A stretch of DNA of 64,000 nt from Mycolicibacterium grossiae (GTDB lineage Bacteria > Actinomycetota > Actinomycetes > Mycobacteriales > Mycobacteriaceae): positions 3,224,001-3,288,000 of the forward strand of contig NZ_CP043474.1 of the NCBI RefSeq assembly GCF_008329645.1, read 5' to 3'. Shown here piece after piece: positions 41,475 to 51,267 of this stretch (its first letter is position 1; each line of letters opens with the position of its first letter). Made by a program: the position numbers and the translations under genes. Under the pieces are notes generated by a model. The model did no database searches. It was not told the DNA's origin and saw only the letters and a program-made list of their open reading frames with translations.

Positions 41475-42311
41475 GTGACCAGTACCTCACACGATCCGCG
41501 TGCCTGGCAGCGACCCGGGGGTCTCGACGGCCCGGCCGCGCCGCCCGCGTCTGCGCGCCTGGTCGATCCGGAGGACGACGTGCCATCGACCCCGTACGCC
41601 GGCGACTTCGAGACGACCGCCATCCCGCGGTACGACTCGGCACCGGCTCAGCCGCCGGCCTACGCCCTGATGGGGGATCCCGAGCCCCTGCCGTACGTCC
41701 AGCCGGGCGGCCGGCACGCCGCCGGCACCGCCGAACCGGTCGAGGTGGGTACCGACCCCCTCACCGAGGACCGCATCCGCGCGGCGGGCAAGCGCGGCAC
41801 GCAGGACCTCGGGCTGATGCTGCTGCGCGTCGGCCTGGGCGCGCTGCTCATCGCCCACGGCCTGCAGAAGGCCTTCGGACTGTGGGGCGGCACCGGCCTG
41901 GGTGGCCTGCAGGAGTCGCTCGCCGGTCTCGGCTACCAGCACGCCGGCATCCTGACCTACGTGGTCGCGGGCGGGCAGATCGCCGCCGGGGTCCTGCTGG
42001 TCCTGGGGCTGTTCACGCCGCTGGCGGCCGCGGGAGCGGTGGCCTACCTGGTCAACGCCCTGCTCGCGGCGGTCGTCGCGCAGTCCGGCCCCGGCTTTCC
42101 GTTCTTCCTGCCGGACGGTCACGAGTACCAGGTGACGCTGCTGGTCGTGGCCGCCGCCCTGTGCCTGACCGGTCCGGGGCGCTACGGCTTCGACGCCGGG
42201 CGCGGCTGGGCGCGCCGCCCGTTCATCGGCTCGCTGGCCGCGCTGCTGCTCGGCGTCGGTGCTGGCGTCGGCATCTGGGCGCTGCTCAACGGCGTCAACC
42301 CGCTGGGCTGA
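41475..42311 (+). CDS. DoxX-family membrane protein (Rv3005c-like)
   Basis: A 278-residue protein with an unusually long Pro-rich cytosolic N-terminus (about 1-110) and a DoxX domain of four to five membrane segments (LMLLRVGLGALLIAHGLQKAFG, GGQIAAGVLLVLGLFTPLAAAG). In M. tuberculosis the DoxX protein Rv3005c forms a membrane oxidoreductase complex with SodA and SseA that supports redox and thiol homeostasis. Such a role here is inferred from the conserved place. Confidence 0.88.
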   Translation: MTSTSHDPRAWQRPGGLDGPAAPPASARLVDPEDDVPSTPYAGDFETTAIPRYDSAPAQPPAYALMGDPEPLPYVQPGGRHAAGTAEPVEVGTDPLTEDRIRAAGKRGTQDLGLMLLRVGLGALLIAHGLQKAFGLWGGTGLGGLQESLAGLGYQHAGILTYVVAGGQIAAGVLLVLGLFTPLAAAGAVAYLVNALLAAVVAQSGPGFPFFLPDGHEYQVTLLVVAAALCLTGPGRYGFDAGRGWARRPFIGSLAALLLGVGAGVGIWALLNGVNPLG

Positions 42312-42330
42312 CCGCACACGACCTCGGGGG

Positions 42331-42729
42331 TCACGCGTAGGGATTCGGTACCCGGCCGCCGCTGGCGGCGGTGAGCTGCGGCAGCGTCGCGAACGTCACG
42401 GCGGGCAACCGGAACTCGCTGCCGTCCGTGCACCGGGCCAGCGCCCAGGACCGCCGGTCGAAACGCAGCCCCTCGATGTCGGTCCAGTTCACGGTGCGAC
42501 TGGACAGCAGGGTGCGTGCGGTGACCGCGTCGGCGTCGGCCACCGTGCGGTAGCGGAAGATCGCCACCGTCAGCCCCACGGGCAGCAGCAACAGCGCGGT
42601 GAACCACGCCGGTTCGGCCAGCACCAGCGTCAGCAAGCCCAGCGTGAAGAAGCCGACGGCCAGCAGCGCCGTCGCGGGGATCTTCAGGATCACCGGGGCG
42701 GCGGCGGGTTCCGATTCGTCGCGACTCAC
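42331..42729 (-). CDS. cfp6: Cfp6-like PH-domain membrane protein
   Basis: A 132-residue protein with two close hydrophobic segments (about 10-60) and a small bacterial PH domain (VTARTLLSSRTVNWTDIEGLRF, RLPAVTFATLPQLT) ending GGRVPNPYA. It matches the M. tuberculosis low-molecular-weight antigen Cfp6 (Rv3004). GTG 42729 after GGAAGGATGG is chosen; the N-terminus is longer than in my memory of Rv3004. Confidence 0.87.
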   Translation of the reverse strand: MSRDESEPAAAPVILKIPATALLAVGFFTLGLLTLVLAEPAWFTALLLLPVGLTVAIFRYRTVADADAVTARTLLSSRTVNWTDIEGLRFDRRSWALARCTDGSEFRLPAVTFATLPQLTAASGGRVPNPYA

Positions 42730-42780
42730 GCCACCATCCTTCCACCGGGGCCGGATTTGACCCGAACGGGCCCACGGGGC

Positions 42781-42786
42781 TACCGT
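42781..42786 (+). promoter_or_regulatory. Putative -10 box for the ilvBNC leader
   Basis: TACCGT is followed by eight bases and the leader-peptide ATG at 42795, so the leader peptide is probably translated from a leaderless transcript. Confidence 0.55.
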
Positions 42787-42794
42787 CAACGGTC

Positions 42795-42842
42795 ATGCAG
42801 ACCGGCATGCTCGTAGTAATTGGTTCGCGCGTTGGTGCGTAA
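42795..42842 (+). CDS. ilvB leader peptide (attenuation)
   Basis: A 15-residue ORF, MQTGMLVVIGSRVGA, ending in TAA. It contains a Leu-Val-Val-Ile run encoded by CTC GTA GTA ATT (42810-42821); GTA and ATT are rare in this genome, so scarcity of charged tRNAs would stall the ribosome here. It lies 137 bp before ilvB with alternative RNA pairings and a terminator between them. Leader peptides of this kind before ilvB are known in actinobacteria. Confidence 0.85.
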   Translation: MQTGMLVVIGSRVGA

Positions 42843-42879
42843 CCAGGCTGATTGAACCAGTCGGGACTTACCCCAGGTC

Positions 42880-42906
42880 TACGAGCACCGACGCGCAACC
42901 CTCGTA
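42880..42906 (+). promoter_or_regulatory. Candidate antiterminator of the ilvBNC attenuator
   Basis: TACGAG (42880-42885) can pair with CTCGTA (42901-42906), which is the 5' arm of the terminator. The same TACGAG can instead pair with CTCGTA in the Leu-Val codons of the leader peptide (42810-42815), and GCACCGACGCGCAACC (42885-42900) is complementary, with one bulge, to the leader segment GGTTCGCGCGTTGGTGC. These exclusive pairings fit a ribosome-controlled switch. Confidence 0.65.
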
Positions 42907-42931
42907 CAGCGGAAGCTGACGGGGGTTTTTT
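42897..42931 (+). terminator. Attenuator terminator before ilvB
   Basis: AACCCTCGTACAGC, GGAA loop, GCTGACGGGGGTT form a stem with one bulged A and one wobble pair, followed by a run of six T (42926-42931). This is a canonical intrinsic terminator, 49 bp before the ilvB GTG. Confidence 0.85.
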
Positions 42932-42979
42932 GTTGCCCAGAACGTCACCGAAGTACGGACGAGGATCGAAGAGGACACC

Positions 42980-44830
42980 GTGAGCGCACCGACCACGCGA
43001 CCACCGGCCGCCACACGCCCCGACAACGGGGCGCAGGCCGTGTCGAAGAACCCCGCTGCGCAGCCCAGAAGGGTTGCGCCGCAACAGATGACGGGCGCCC
43101 AGGCCGTGGTGCGGTCGCTCGAGGAACTCGACGTCGACACCATCTTCGGCATCCCCGGCGGCGCGGTGCTGCCGGTGTACGACCCGCTGTTCGACTCGCA
43201 GAAGCTGCGGCACGTGCTGGTCCGGCACGAGCAGGGCGCCGGGCACGCCGCCAGCGGCTACGCCCACGCCACCGGCAAGGTCGGCGTCATGATGGCCACC
43301 TCGGGTCCCGGCGCCACCAACCTGGTGACCCCGCTGGCCGACGCCCAGATGGACTCGATCCCCGTGGTCGCCATCACCGGGCAGGTCGGCCGCGGTCTGA
43401 TCGGCACCGACGCATTCCAGGAAGCGGACATCTCCGGCATCACGATGCCGATCACCAAGCACAACTTCCTGGTCCGCAACGGCGACGAGATCCCGCAGGC
43501 GCTGGCCGAGGCGTTCCACATCGCGGCGACCGGCCGGCCGGGCGCGGTGCTGGTCGACATCCCGAAGGACATCCTGCAGGGGCAGTGCACCTTCAGCTGG
43601 CCGCCGGTGATGGATCTCCCGGGCTACAAGCCGAACACCAAGCCGCACAGCCGGCAGATCCGCGAGGCGGCCAAGCTCATCGCCGCCGCGCGCAAGCCGG
43701 TCCTGTACGTGGGCGGCGGCGTCATCCGCGCCGATGCCAGCGCCGAGCTGCTGGAACTGGCCGAGCTGACCGGCATCCCGGTGGTCACCACGCTGATGGC
43801 CCGCGGCGCGTTCCCCGACAGCCACGCCCAGAACATGGGCATGCCGGGCATGCACGGCACCGTCGCCGCGGTGGCCGCGCTGCAGCGCAGCGATCTGCTG
43901 ATCGCCCTGGGCACCCGCTTCGACGACCGCGTCACCGGCAAGCTCGACTCGTTCGCCCCGGGCGCCAAGGTGATCCACGCCGACATCGACCCCGCCGAGA
44001 TCGGCAAGAACCGGCACGCCGACGTGCCGATCGTGGGCGACGTCAAGGCCGTCATGGTCGAACTCACCGCCGCGCTGCGACGCGACGGGACCTCGGAGTC
44101 CACGCTGGGCATGGACGAGTGGTGGGAGTACCTGCGCGGCGTGCAGGCCACCTACCCGCTGAGCTACGCGCCGCAGAGCGACGGCAGCCTCTCGCCCGAG
44201 TACGTCATCGAGACGCTCAGCCGCATCGCCGGTCCGGAGGCCGTGTACGTCGCGGGCGTCGGACAGCACCAGATGTGGGCGGCGCAGTTCGTGAAGTACG
44301 AGAAGCCGCGCACCTGGCTGAACTCCGGCGGCCTCGGCACGATGGGGTACGCCGTGCCGGCCGCGATGGGCGCCAAGTTCGCGCGTCCCGAGGCCGAGGT
44401 GTGGGCCATCGACGGCGACGGCTGCTTCCAGATGACCAACCAGGAGCTGGCCACCTGCGCAGTGGAGGGTGCACCCATCAAGGTCGCGCTCATCAACAAC
44501 GGCAACCTGGGCATGGTGCGGCAGTGGCAGACGCTGTTCTACGACGAGCGGTACAGCCAGACCGATCTCGCCACGCACAGCCGCCGCATCCCGGACTTCG
44601 TCAAGCTGGCCGAGGCACTGGGCTGCGTCGGTTTGCGCTGCGAGCGTGCCGAAGACGTCGAGGACGTGATCAACCAGGCCCGCGCGATCAACGACCGCCC
44701 GGTGGTCATCGACTTCATCGTCGGCGCCGACGCGCAGGTGTGGCCGATGGTCGCTGCCGGTACCGGCAACGACGAGATCATGGCGGCGCGCAACATCCGC
44801 CCGCTGTTCGACAACGAGGACCAGGTGTAG
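42980..44830 (+). CDS. ilvB: Acetolactate synthase large subunit
   Basis: A 616-residue ThDP/FAD enzyme for the first common step of valine, leucine and isoleucine synthesis. The catalytic Glu84 is in [15 protein letters not shown], the FAD domain is central, and the ThDP motif runs from [15 protein letters not shown] to ALINN. GTG gives a Pro/Ala-rich N-terminal extension of about 35 residues before [10 protein letters not shown]. First gene of ilvBNC (Rv3003c-Rv3001c), under the attenuator just upstream. Confidence 0.97.
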   Translation: MSAPTTRPPAATRPDNGAQAVSKNPAAQPRRVAPQQMTGAQAVVRSLEELDVDTIFGIPGGAVLPVYDPLFDSQKLRHVLVRHEQGAGHAASGYAHATGKVGVMMATSGPGATNLVTPLADAQMDSIPVVAITGQVGRGLIGTDAFQEADISGITMPITKHNFLVRNGDEIPQALAEAFHIAATGRPGAVLVDIPKDILQGQCTFSWPPVMDLPGYKPNTKPHSRQIREAAKLIAAARKPVLYVGGGVIRADASAELLELAELTGIPVVTTLMARGAFPDSHAQNMGMPGMHGTVAAVAALQRSDLLIALGTRFDDRVTGKLDSFAPGAKVIHADIDPAEIGKNRHADVPIVGDVKAVMVELTAALRRDGTSESTLGMDEWWEYLRGVQATYPLSYAPQSDGSLSPEYVIETLSRIAGPEAVYVAGVGQHQMWAAQFVKYEKPRTWLNSGGLGTMGYAVPAAMGAKFARPEAEVWAIDGDGCFQMTNQELATCAVEGAPIKVALINNGNLGMVRQWQTLFYDERYSQTDLATHSRRIPDFVKLAEALGCVGLRCERAEDVEDVINQARAINDRPVVIDFIVGADAQVWPMVAAGTGNDEIMAARNIRPLFDNEDQV

Positions 44831-44835
44831 CGCGC

Positions 44836-46384
<1,549 letters not shown>

Positions 46385-46504
46385 CAGTCGTCCGACGATC
46401 CATCGCATCGGCGCGTCGGGGGTGTTCCGGGCGCGCCGTTGCGCGTTCTCGACGTGCGTCGACCGGGTGTCAGTGGGTATGAATGGAGGGTGCTGTTGGA
46501 CGTC

Positions 46505-47047
46505 ATGACCACTAATGAACTCGTCGTGCTGGTCGACGACGAGGGCCGCCAGGTCGGGACCGCCGCCAAGGCCTCGGTGCACACCGCCGAGACGCCGCTG
46601 CATCTCGGCTTCTCCTGCTACCTGTTCGACGACGCGGGCCGGGTGCTGCTGACCCGCCGTGCGCTGAACAAGAAGACCTGGCCGGGGGTGTGGACCAACT
46701 CCTTCTGCGGTCATCCCGGACCGGGCGAGGATCCGGCCGACGCCGTGGTGCGCCGTGCCGCCGAGGAACTCGGCGTCGACCTCGACGCGCCGACGTGCAT
46801 CCTGCCGGACTTCCGCTACCGCGCGGTCGCTGCGGACGGCACCGTCGAGAACGAGCTGTGTCCGGTGTTCTGGGCGCGCACGGGCGCACCGATCCGCCCG
46901 GTTGCCGACGAGACGATGGACGTGCGGTGGGTCGACTGGCCGGAACTGCGGGCGGCTGCCGACCTCCCCTGGGCCATCAGCCCGTGGGCGGTGGAGCAGG
47001 TGCCGTTACTCGAGGCCGCGGGCCTTCCGGACGCGCTGGCTCGCTGA
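46505..47047 (+). CDS. idi: Isopentenyl-diphosphate delta-isomerase (type I)
   Basis: A 180-residue type I IPP isomerase, converting IPP to DMAPP. Catalytic Cys68 is in TNSFCGHP and the catalytic Glu in VENELCPVFWA (about 115-117); the Nudix-like region HPGPGEDPADAVVRRAAEEL carries the metal ligands. ATG 46505 fits the homologous start; in-frame TTG 46496 has a better-spaced GGAGGG and may be used. It supplies prenyl precursors to the crt operon. Its last 71 bp overlap the convergent Rieske gene. Confidence 0.93.
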   Translation: MTTNELVVLVDDEGRQVGTAAKASVHTAETPLHLGFSCYLFDDAGRVLLTRRALNKKTWPGVWTNSFCGHPGPGEDPADAVVRRAAEELGVDLDAPTCILPDFRYRAVAADGTVENELCPVFWARTGAPIRPVADETMDVRWVDWPELRAAADLPWAISPWAVEQVPLLEAAGLPDALAR

Positions 47048-48053
47048 GGCGCCGGCGGCGCAGCGCGTACAGCCGCTCGGCGTACTCGAGGTCGTCACGC
47101 CACAGCCGCGCCGCGGTGTACCGCATGAACGGCAGCAGCGCCGGTCCCACGCGGGTGGCGTAGACGAAGCCCGGGCGGTCCGAGTGGGCGATGACCGCCT
47201 CGATCACCGCCGTGCGGGGCAGCCCGTCCGGGCCGGGACCCAGTGGCGTGGCGTGGGTTTCGACCACGCTGCCGCTGCCCTCGCCGTCCACGATCCGCAT
47301 GAGGATCGTGCGCGGCTCGGGGCTGACGAACTCCGCGATCACCGGCACCCCGAGCCGTCCCATGCGGAACGTGACCGCCACGGCGAACCGGTCCTCGGCG
47401 TCGGAGACGTCGGCCGCGGCCGGCGGTGCGCTGACGACGTCGAGCCGGGTGAACGAGTAGGGATGGAACCAGGCCCCGTGCCACGGGTCGAGGCGGTTGG
47501 CGATGACGTCCCGGGGCTCGCAGGTGCCCTCGAGCCGGGCGACCGCCGCGACCGTGGGGCCGACCGGGCGGTGCGCGAGCACCGGTGCGTCGGTCGGGGT
47601 TTCGCCGCCGACGTGGTCGAGCCGCACCCAGGCGAGCACGCCGTCGTCGTGGGCGGGATAGGGTCGCCAGCCGGCCTGCCGCCTGCCGGTCACGCGCAGT
47701 CCGTGCCACGGACACACGACCGCTCCGCAGTCGACGGTGCCGGTCGAGAGATCGGCGCCGAGGTGCGGGCAGGCCGCCGGGCCGACGTGCAGTGCGCCGG
47801 CGTCGTCGCGCCACGCGACCAGTTCGATGCCGGCCACGCTGGTACCGAACGGCTTTCGCGCGATGTCGGTGCTGGCCGCGAAGACGTACCAGTTGCCACT
47901 CGGGCGGCTCTGCGACCGCCTCAGTGCGGTGTCGATGACGGCGGGCGCGGCGTCGGCGTACGTCGGCCGCTGCCCGGCCCAGTTCAGCGGGGGAAGCACC
48001 TGGAACGGCCAGGCCTTCGCGATCTTGGTGCGGATCTCGTTGACGAGCGTCAT
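46977..48053 (-). CDS. Rieske non-heme iron oxygenase in the carotenoid operon
   Basis: A 358-residue protein. The Rieske [2Fe-2S] ligands are Cys95-x-His97 (ACPHLGA) and Cys114-xx-His117 (VCPWHGL). A mononuclear iron motif D-x2-H-x4-H is visible at Asp189, His192 and His197 (LDPWHGAWFH), so it looks like a complete oxygenase and not just an electron carrier. The rest is a C-terminal domain (DUF5914-type, from memory). ATGA overlap with crtU makes it the terminal gene of the carotenoid operon. I infer oxidation of the carotenoid made by CrtU; hydroxylation and carboxyl formation are both possible. Confidence 0.85.
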   Translation of the reverse strand: MTLVNEIRTKIAKAWPFQVLPPLNWAGQRPTYADAAPAVIDTALRRSQSRPSGNWYVFAASTDIARKPFGTSVAGIELVAWRDDAGALHVGPAACPHLGADLSTGTVDCGAVVCPWHGLRVTGRRQAGWRPYPAHDDGVLAWVRLDHVGGETPTDAPVLAHRPVGPTVAAVARLEGTCEPRDVIANRLDPWHGAWFHPYSFTRLDVVSAPPAAADVSDAEDRFAVAVTFRMGRLGVPVIAEFVSPEPRTILMRIVDGEGSGSVVETHATPLGPGPDGLPRTAVIEAVIAHSDRPGFVYATRVGPALLPFMRYTAARLWRDDLEYAERLYALRRRRLSEPARPEGPRPRVTAPAPPPTG

Positions 48054-49561
48054 GCCGAGAGGCTCCTTCGTTGTCCGGCGAGTCGTCGCAGCAGTGCCGA
48101 GCGACCCTCGGTCGGCACCGTGTGCAGCAGGTGTCCCCGCACTCCATGGTGCGCGAGGATCGCGTTGGCGGCCGCCCAGCCGGTGGTGGCGGCGCGTTCC
48201 ATCAACGCGACGGGCAGGTCGATGCGGATGCCGTCACCGGCCAGCATCAGGCCCGGGTATGGCGTCGTCACGCCGGGGCGACCGGCGAAGTCGCCGGGTG
48301 CGAAGCGCGGGCAGTCCTGCCGGCACAGGACGCGTTCGTCCACGATGGTGGCCGCCGCGGTCTCCGGATACAGCTCGTACAGCCGGGCCAGCAGGCGGTC
48401 ACGCAGGTCGGCCTCATCGGCGGTCGCCGCGTAGGCGTGCAGTTCCACCACCGATCCGCCGGTGCGCCGGCTCCACTGCGCGGCCTGGCGTTCGTAGCGT
48501 TCGAGCACGCTGACGTTGTCCAGCGGCGGCCTGCCGCCGGTGCCGAGGAACGGCGGCCGGTCGGCCCGCACCGGGCGGTCCAGCCACAGCCGGTGCACGA
48601 CGAACGGCGGCGCGGTGCCGAGGTCGTCGATCGACTGCCGCCACGCCGGGTCACCGAGGGCGGGGGAGTCGACGACGATGCGCCGGCACCCCGTCACGTC
48701 GGTGGCCAGCACGACCGCGTCGGCGGCCAGGGTGTCGCCGGTGTCGAGCGTCACGGTCCACGAGGGTGCGACCGACGTGACCGACGTCCCGGTGTGCACG
48801 CGGGCACCGAGCGTTTCGAGATAGCGCCGCAACGGATTCCAGAGCGCGTCGTCGAAGTTCGCGTCGGCGACGTCGAAGACGAGTCCCTCGCTCGAGCCGA
48901 GGAAGTAGATGTGGAACATCGTCGCCAGCTCGGCGGCCGAGAGATCCGGCGGCTTGGCGAAGAAGCTGCGCGAGAACACCTCGAACGCGAGATGCCGTGC
49001 GGCGTCGGGGAAGTTGATGTCGCGCAGGAAGTCCTCGGCGGTGCGGTCGTCGAGCCGCTCGTAGACCTCGGGCACCGAGACCGCGGCGAGCGGCGCGGCG
49101 GCGCGGGCGTTGATCCGCGCGAGATCACGCAGCCGGAAGGTGGGGCTGCGCAGGGCGAACATCAGCGCGTTGAGGGGCGGGGCGGTGGGCAGCCCGCGGA
49201 AGGTGTCCCGCCGCCCGCGCGCGTCGATCAGCGGGTAGTCCTCGACGGGCGTCAGCATCGCGAGGTCGGGGTCGATGCGCCGCAGCAGCGCGCGCAGGTT
49301 GTAGTACTGACGGAAGAAGGCGTGGAAGCCGCGGTTCATCGCCACGGTGGAGCCGTCGCTCAGGGTGTCCGACCACCCGGCCACCCGGCCGCCGAGGTGC
49401 TGCTCGCGTTCGACGACGTCGACGGCGAACCCGCGTTCGGCGAGGCCGGTCGCGGCCGCCAGACCGGCGATGCCCGCGCCGACCACCACGGCGCGTGGCC
49501 GGCCCCGGGCGTCGGCGACGCCCGACGGGGGCAGATGGGTCACCCGGCGGGTGTCGGTCAC
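48050..49561 (-). CDS. crtU: CrtU-like carotene desaturase/methyltransferase
   Basis: A 503-residue FAD protein. The dinucleotide-binding motif is VVVGAGIAGLAAATGL (about 25-40) with GGRVAGW. The stretch RGFHAFFRQYYNLR (77-90) is characteristic of CrtU/CruE enzymes, which desaturate a beta-ionone ring and shift a methyl group to form an aromatic end group. GTG 49561 overlaps the crtT stop (GTGA). It requires a cyclic carotene, and no lycopene cyclase gene is found nearby. Confidence 0.87.
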   Translation of the reverse strand: MTDTRRVTHLPPSGVADARGRPRAVVVGAGIAGLAAATGLAERGFAVDVVEREQHLGGRVAGWSDTLSDGSTVAMNRGFHAFFRQYYNLRALLRRIDPDLAMLTPVEDYPLIDARGRRDTFRGLPTAPPLNALMFALRSPTFRLRDLARINARAAAPLAAVSVPEVYERLDDRTAEDFLRDINFPDAARHLAFEVFSRSFFAKPPDLSAAELATMFHIYFLGSSEGLVFDVADANFDDALWNPLRRYLETLGARVHTGTSVTSVAPSWTVTLDTGDTLAADAVVLATDVTGCRRIVVDSPALGDPAWRQSIDDLGTAPPFVVHRLWLDRPVRADRPPFLGTGGRPPLDNVSVLERYERQAAQWSRRTGGSVVELHAYAATADEADLRDRLLARLYELYPETAAATIVDERVLCRQDCPRFAPGDFAGRPGVTTPYPGLMLAGDGIRIDLPVALMERAATTGWAAANAILAHHGVRGHLLHTVPTEGRSALLRRLAGQRRSLSA

Positions 49562-50262
49562 GGTGCGTCCGCGAGGAAGGTGTGCACGATGCCGCGCTGC
49601 CATCCCGTCACGGTCTCGCTGCGCACGTTGACGAAGCCGTTGGCGCGCAAGCGATCCTGGAACGCCGAGGCGCCGTCGAAGCGGTTCACGCTGTCGCGCA
49701 GGTAGCGGTAGAGGGCGGCGTCGCCGGTGCGCAGCCGTCCCATGGGGATGATCACCGCCGTGCTGACGACGTTCCACGTGATGCCGGCGACGCGCGAGTC
49801 GCGCACCGAGTAGTCGTGCACGGCCAAGGTGGCGCCGGGTGCGAGCAGTTTCCGGAACGCGGTCAGGGTCGCGTCGGGGTCGGGCAGGTTGCGCACCAGA
49901 TACGCGGCGAGGATGCCGTCGAAGGGCCCCTCGACGCCGGCGTCGGCGAGGCCCTCGGCGTAGGAGTGCACGAAGCGCACCGTGTCGGGCCACTGCTTGG
50001 CGCGCGCCTGGGCCAGCATGCCCGCCGATCCGTCGACGCCGATGATCTCGGCGTGCGGCGCGGCGGCCAGCAGCGCCGCGGTCGACAGCCCGGTACCGCA
50101 GCCCACGTCGAGCAGGCGCAGGCCGCGGCCACCGTCGGGCAGGTTCATCCGCTGAGCCGAGAGCAGCAGGTGCTCGTTGTATCCGGGGTTGGCGCCCACC
50201 AGACCGTCGTAGGCGGCGGCGCCGGCGTCGAAGGCGGCGGGTACGTCACGACGAACGTTCAC
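49558..50262 (-). CDS. SAM-dependent methyltransferase of the carotenoid operon (CrtT-like)
   Basis: A 234-residue class I methyltransferase with LLDVGCGTGLSTAALL (about 49-64), IIGVDGSAGMLAQAR and FDGILAAYLVRNLPDPD, the UbiE/COQ5-like layout. A methyltransferase named CrtT occupies a similar place beside crtU in Streptomyces carotenoid clusters; its exact role is unsettled. GTG start at 50262; 60-bp gap from crtB. Confidence 0.83.
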   Translation of the reverse strand: MNVRRDVPAAFDAGAAAYDGLVGANPGYNEHLLLSAQRMNLPDGGRGLRLLDVGCGTGLSTAALLAAAPHAEIIGVDGSAGMLAQARAKQWPDTVRFVHSYAEGLADAGVEGPFDGILAAYLVRNLPDPDATLTAFRKLLAPGATLAVHDYSVRDSRVAGITWNVVSTAVIIPMGRLRTGDAALYRYLRDSVNRFDGASAFQDRLRANGFVNVRSETVTGWQRGIVHTFLADAP

Positions 50263-50322
50263 GGTGTTCCTCTCGGTCGTCCCAAAGTGGTGCTACTGCC
50301 GCGGGATTCAGCGCTGCGCCGG

Positions 50323-51267
50323 TCACGCCCCCCGGCTGCCGAGGCGCGCCCGCCAGGCGCGGGTCAGGCCGCCGGCCGCCACCGCCAGCCGGCGCCCGGT
50401 ACCCACGGTCGCTCGCGTACCGAACACCGCGAAGTCGATCTCCTCGATGCGGTCGAGGATCTCGGAGTACAGCGTGAGCGCCGCACCGATGCACGGGCGC
50501 GACCGCGGTTCGAGCAGGTCGATGCCGCGGCGGGCGTAGGTGTAGACACCGCGGGTGATCGCGTGCTGCTCCACCAGGGCGGCGCGGACGCGTTGATCGG
50601 TGCGCTTGGTGGTGTGGCACCACTCGAGCAGTTCGCGGTCGACGCCGTGTGCGGCGAGTTCGTCCGCCGGCAGGTACACCCGGCCGCGGTCGAGGTCCTC
50701 GTCGATGTCGCGCAGGAAGTTGGTGAGCTGGAAGGCGGTACCGAGCGCCGCGGCGTAGGGGGCGACTTCCTCGCGGGGCGCGACGGTGCCGAGGACGGGC
50801 AACATCTGCAGGCCGATCACCTCGGCGGAGCCGTACATGTAGCGGTTGATGGCGGCGCGGTCCGGATAGTCGGTGACGGTCAGGTCCATGCGCATGGACT
50901 TGAGGAAGTCGTCGAAGAGCTGCCAGTCGATGTCGTACGCCCGTGCGGTGTGCGTCACCGCCGCCAGCGTCGGGTCGTCGCCGGCCTCCTCGCCCTCGAC
51001 GAGGCGCTTGAACAGATCGGTGGCGAGACCCTGCAGACGGTCGGCGCGATCGGCGGTGCTGGCGCCGTCGAACGTGTCGAGGATGTCGTCGGCGTGCCGG
51101 GCGAAGCCGTACAGGGCGTGCACGGCGGGTCGCTGGTCGGGGGCCAGCAGGCGGGTGGCGAGGAAGAACGTGCGGCCGTGCTGGGCGTTGATGGAACGGC
51201 ACCGCCCGTAGGCCTCGCGCAGCTCCGGTTCGCGAACCCCCGCCGCGTCCAGCTCCGAACCGATCAC
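50323..51267 (-). CDS. crtB: Phytoene synthase CrtB
   Basis: A 314-residue head-to-head prenyl synthase joining two GGPP into phytoene. First Asp-rich motif HADDILD (58-64), second DEDLDRGR (about 192-199), with QLTNFLRDI just before. GTG 51267 overlaps the crtI stop (GTGA). Cytosolic to membrane-associated. Confidence 0.95.
   Translation of the reverse strand: MIGSELDAAGVREPELREAYGRCRSINAQHGRTFFLATRLLAPDQRPAVHALYGFARHADDILDTFDGASTADRADRLQGLATDLFKRLVEGEEAGDDPTLAAVTHTARAYDIDWQLFDDFLKSMRMDLTVTDYPDRAAINRYMYGSAEVIGLQMLPVLGTVAPREEVAPYAAALGTAFQLTNFLRDIDEDLDRGRVYLPADELAAHGVDRELLEWCHTTKRTDQRVRAALVEQHAITRGVYTYARRGIDLLEPRSRPCIGAALTLYSEILDRIEEIDFAVFGTRATVGTGRRLAVAAGGLTRAWRARLGSRGA

Noticed and set aside
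46385..46440. A terminator after ilvC.
   Set aside because: Only a six-base GGCGCG/CGCGCC stem with a large loop and no T-run is visible; too weak to call.
46475..46480. GGGTAT as a SigF -10 element before idi.
   Set aside because: No GTTT-like -35 is found at 15-18 bp; the hexamer alone is too short to support a promoter call, though SigF is known to affect mycobacterial pigment.
50262..50323. A hidden small lycopene cyclase gene (crtYc or crtYd) in gaps of the crt operon.
   Set aside because: The only gap is 60 bp, too short, and no hydrophobic frame of about 100 residues fits in or around the operon.
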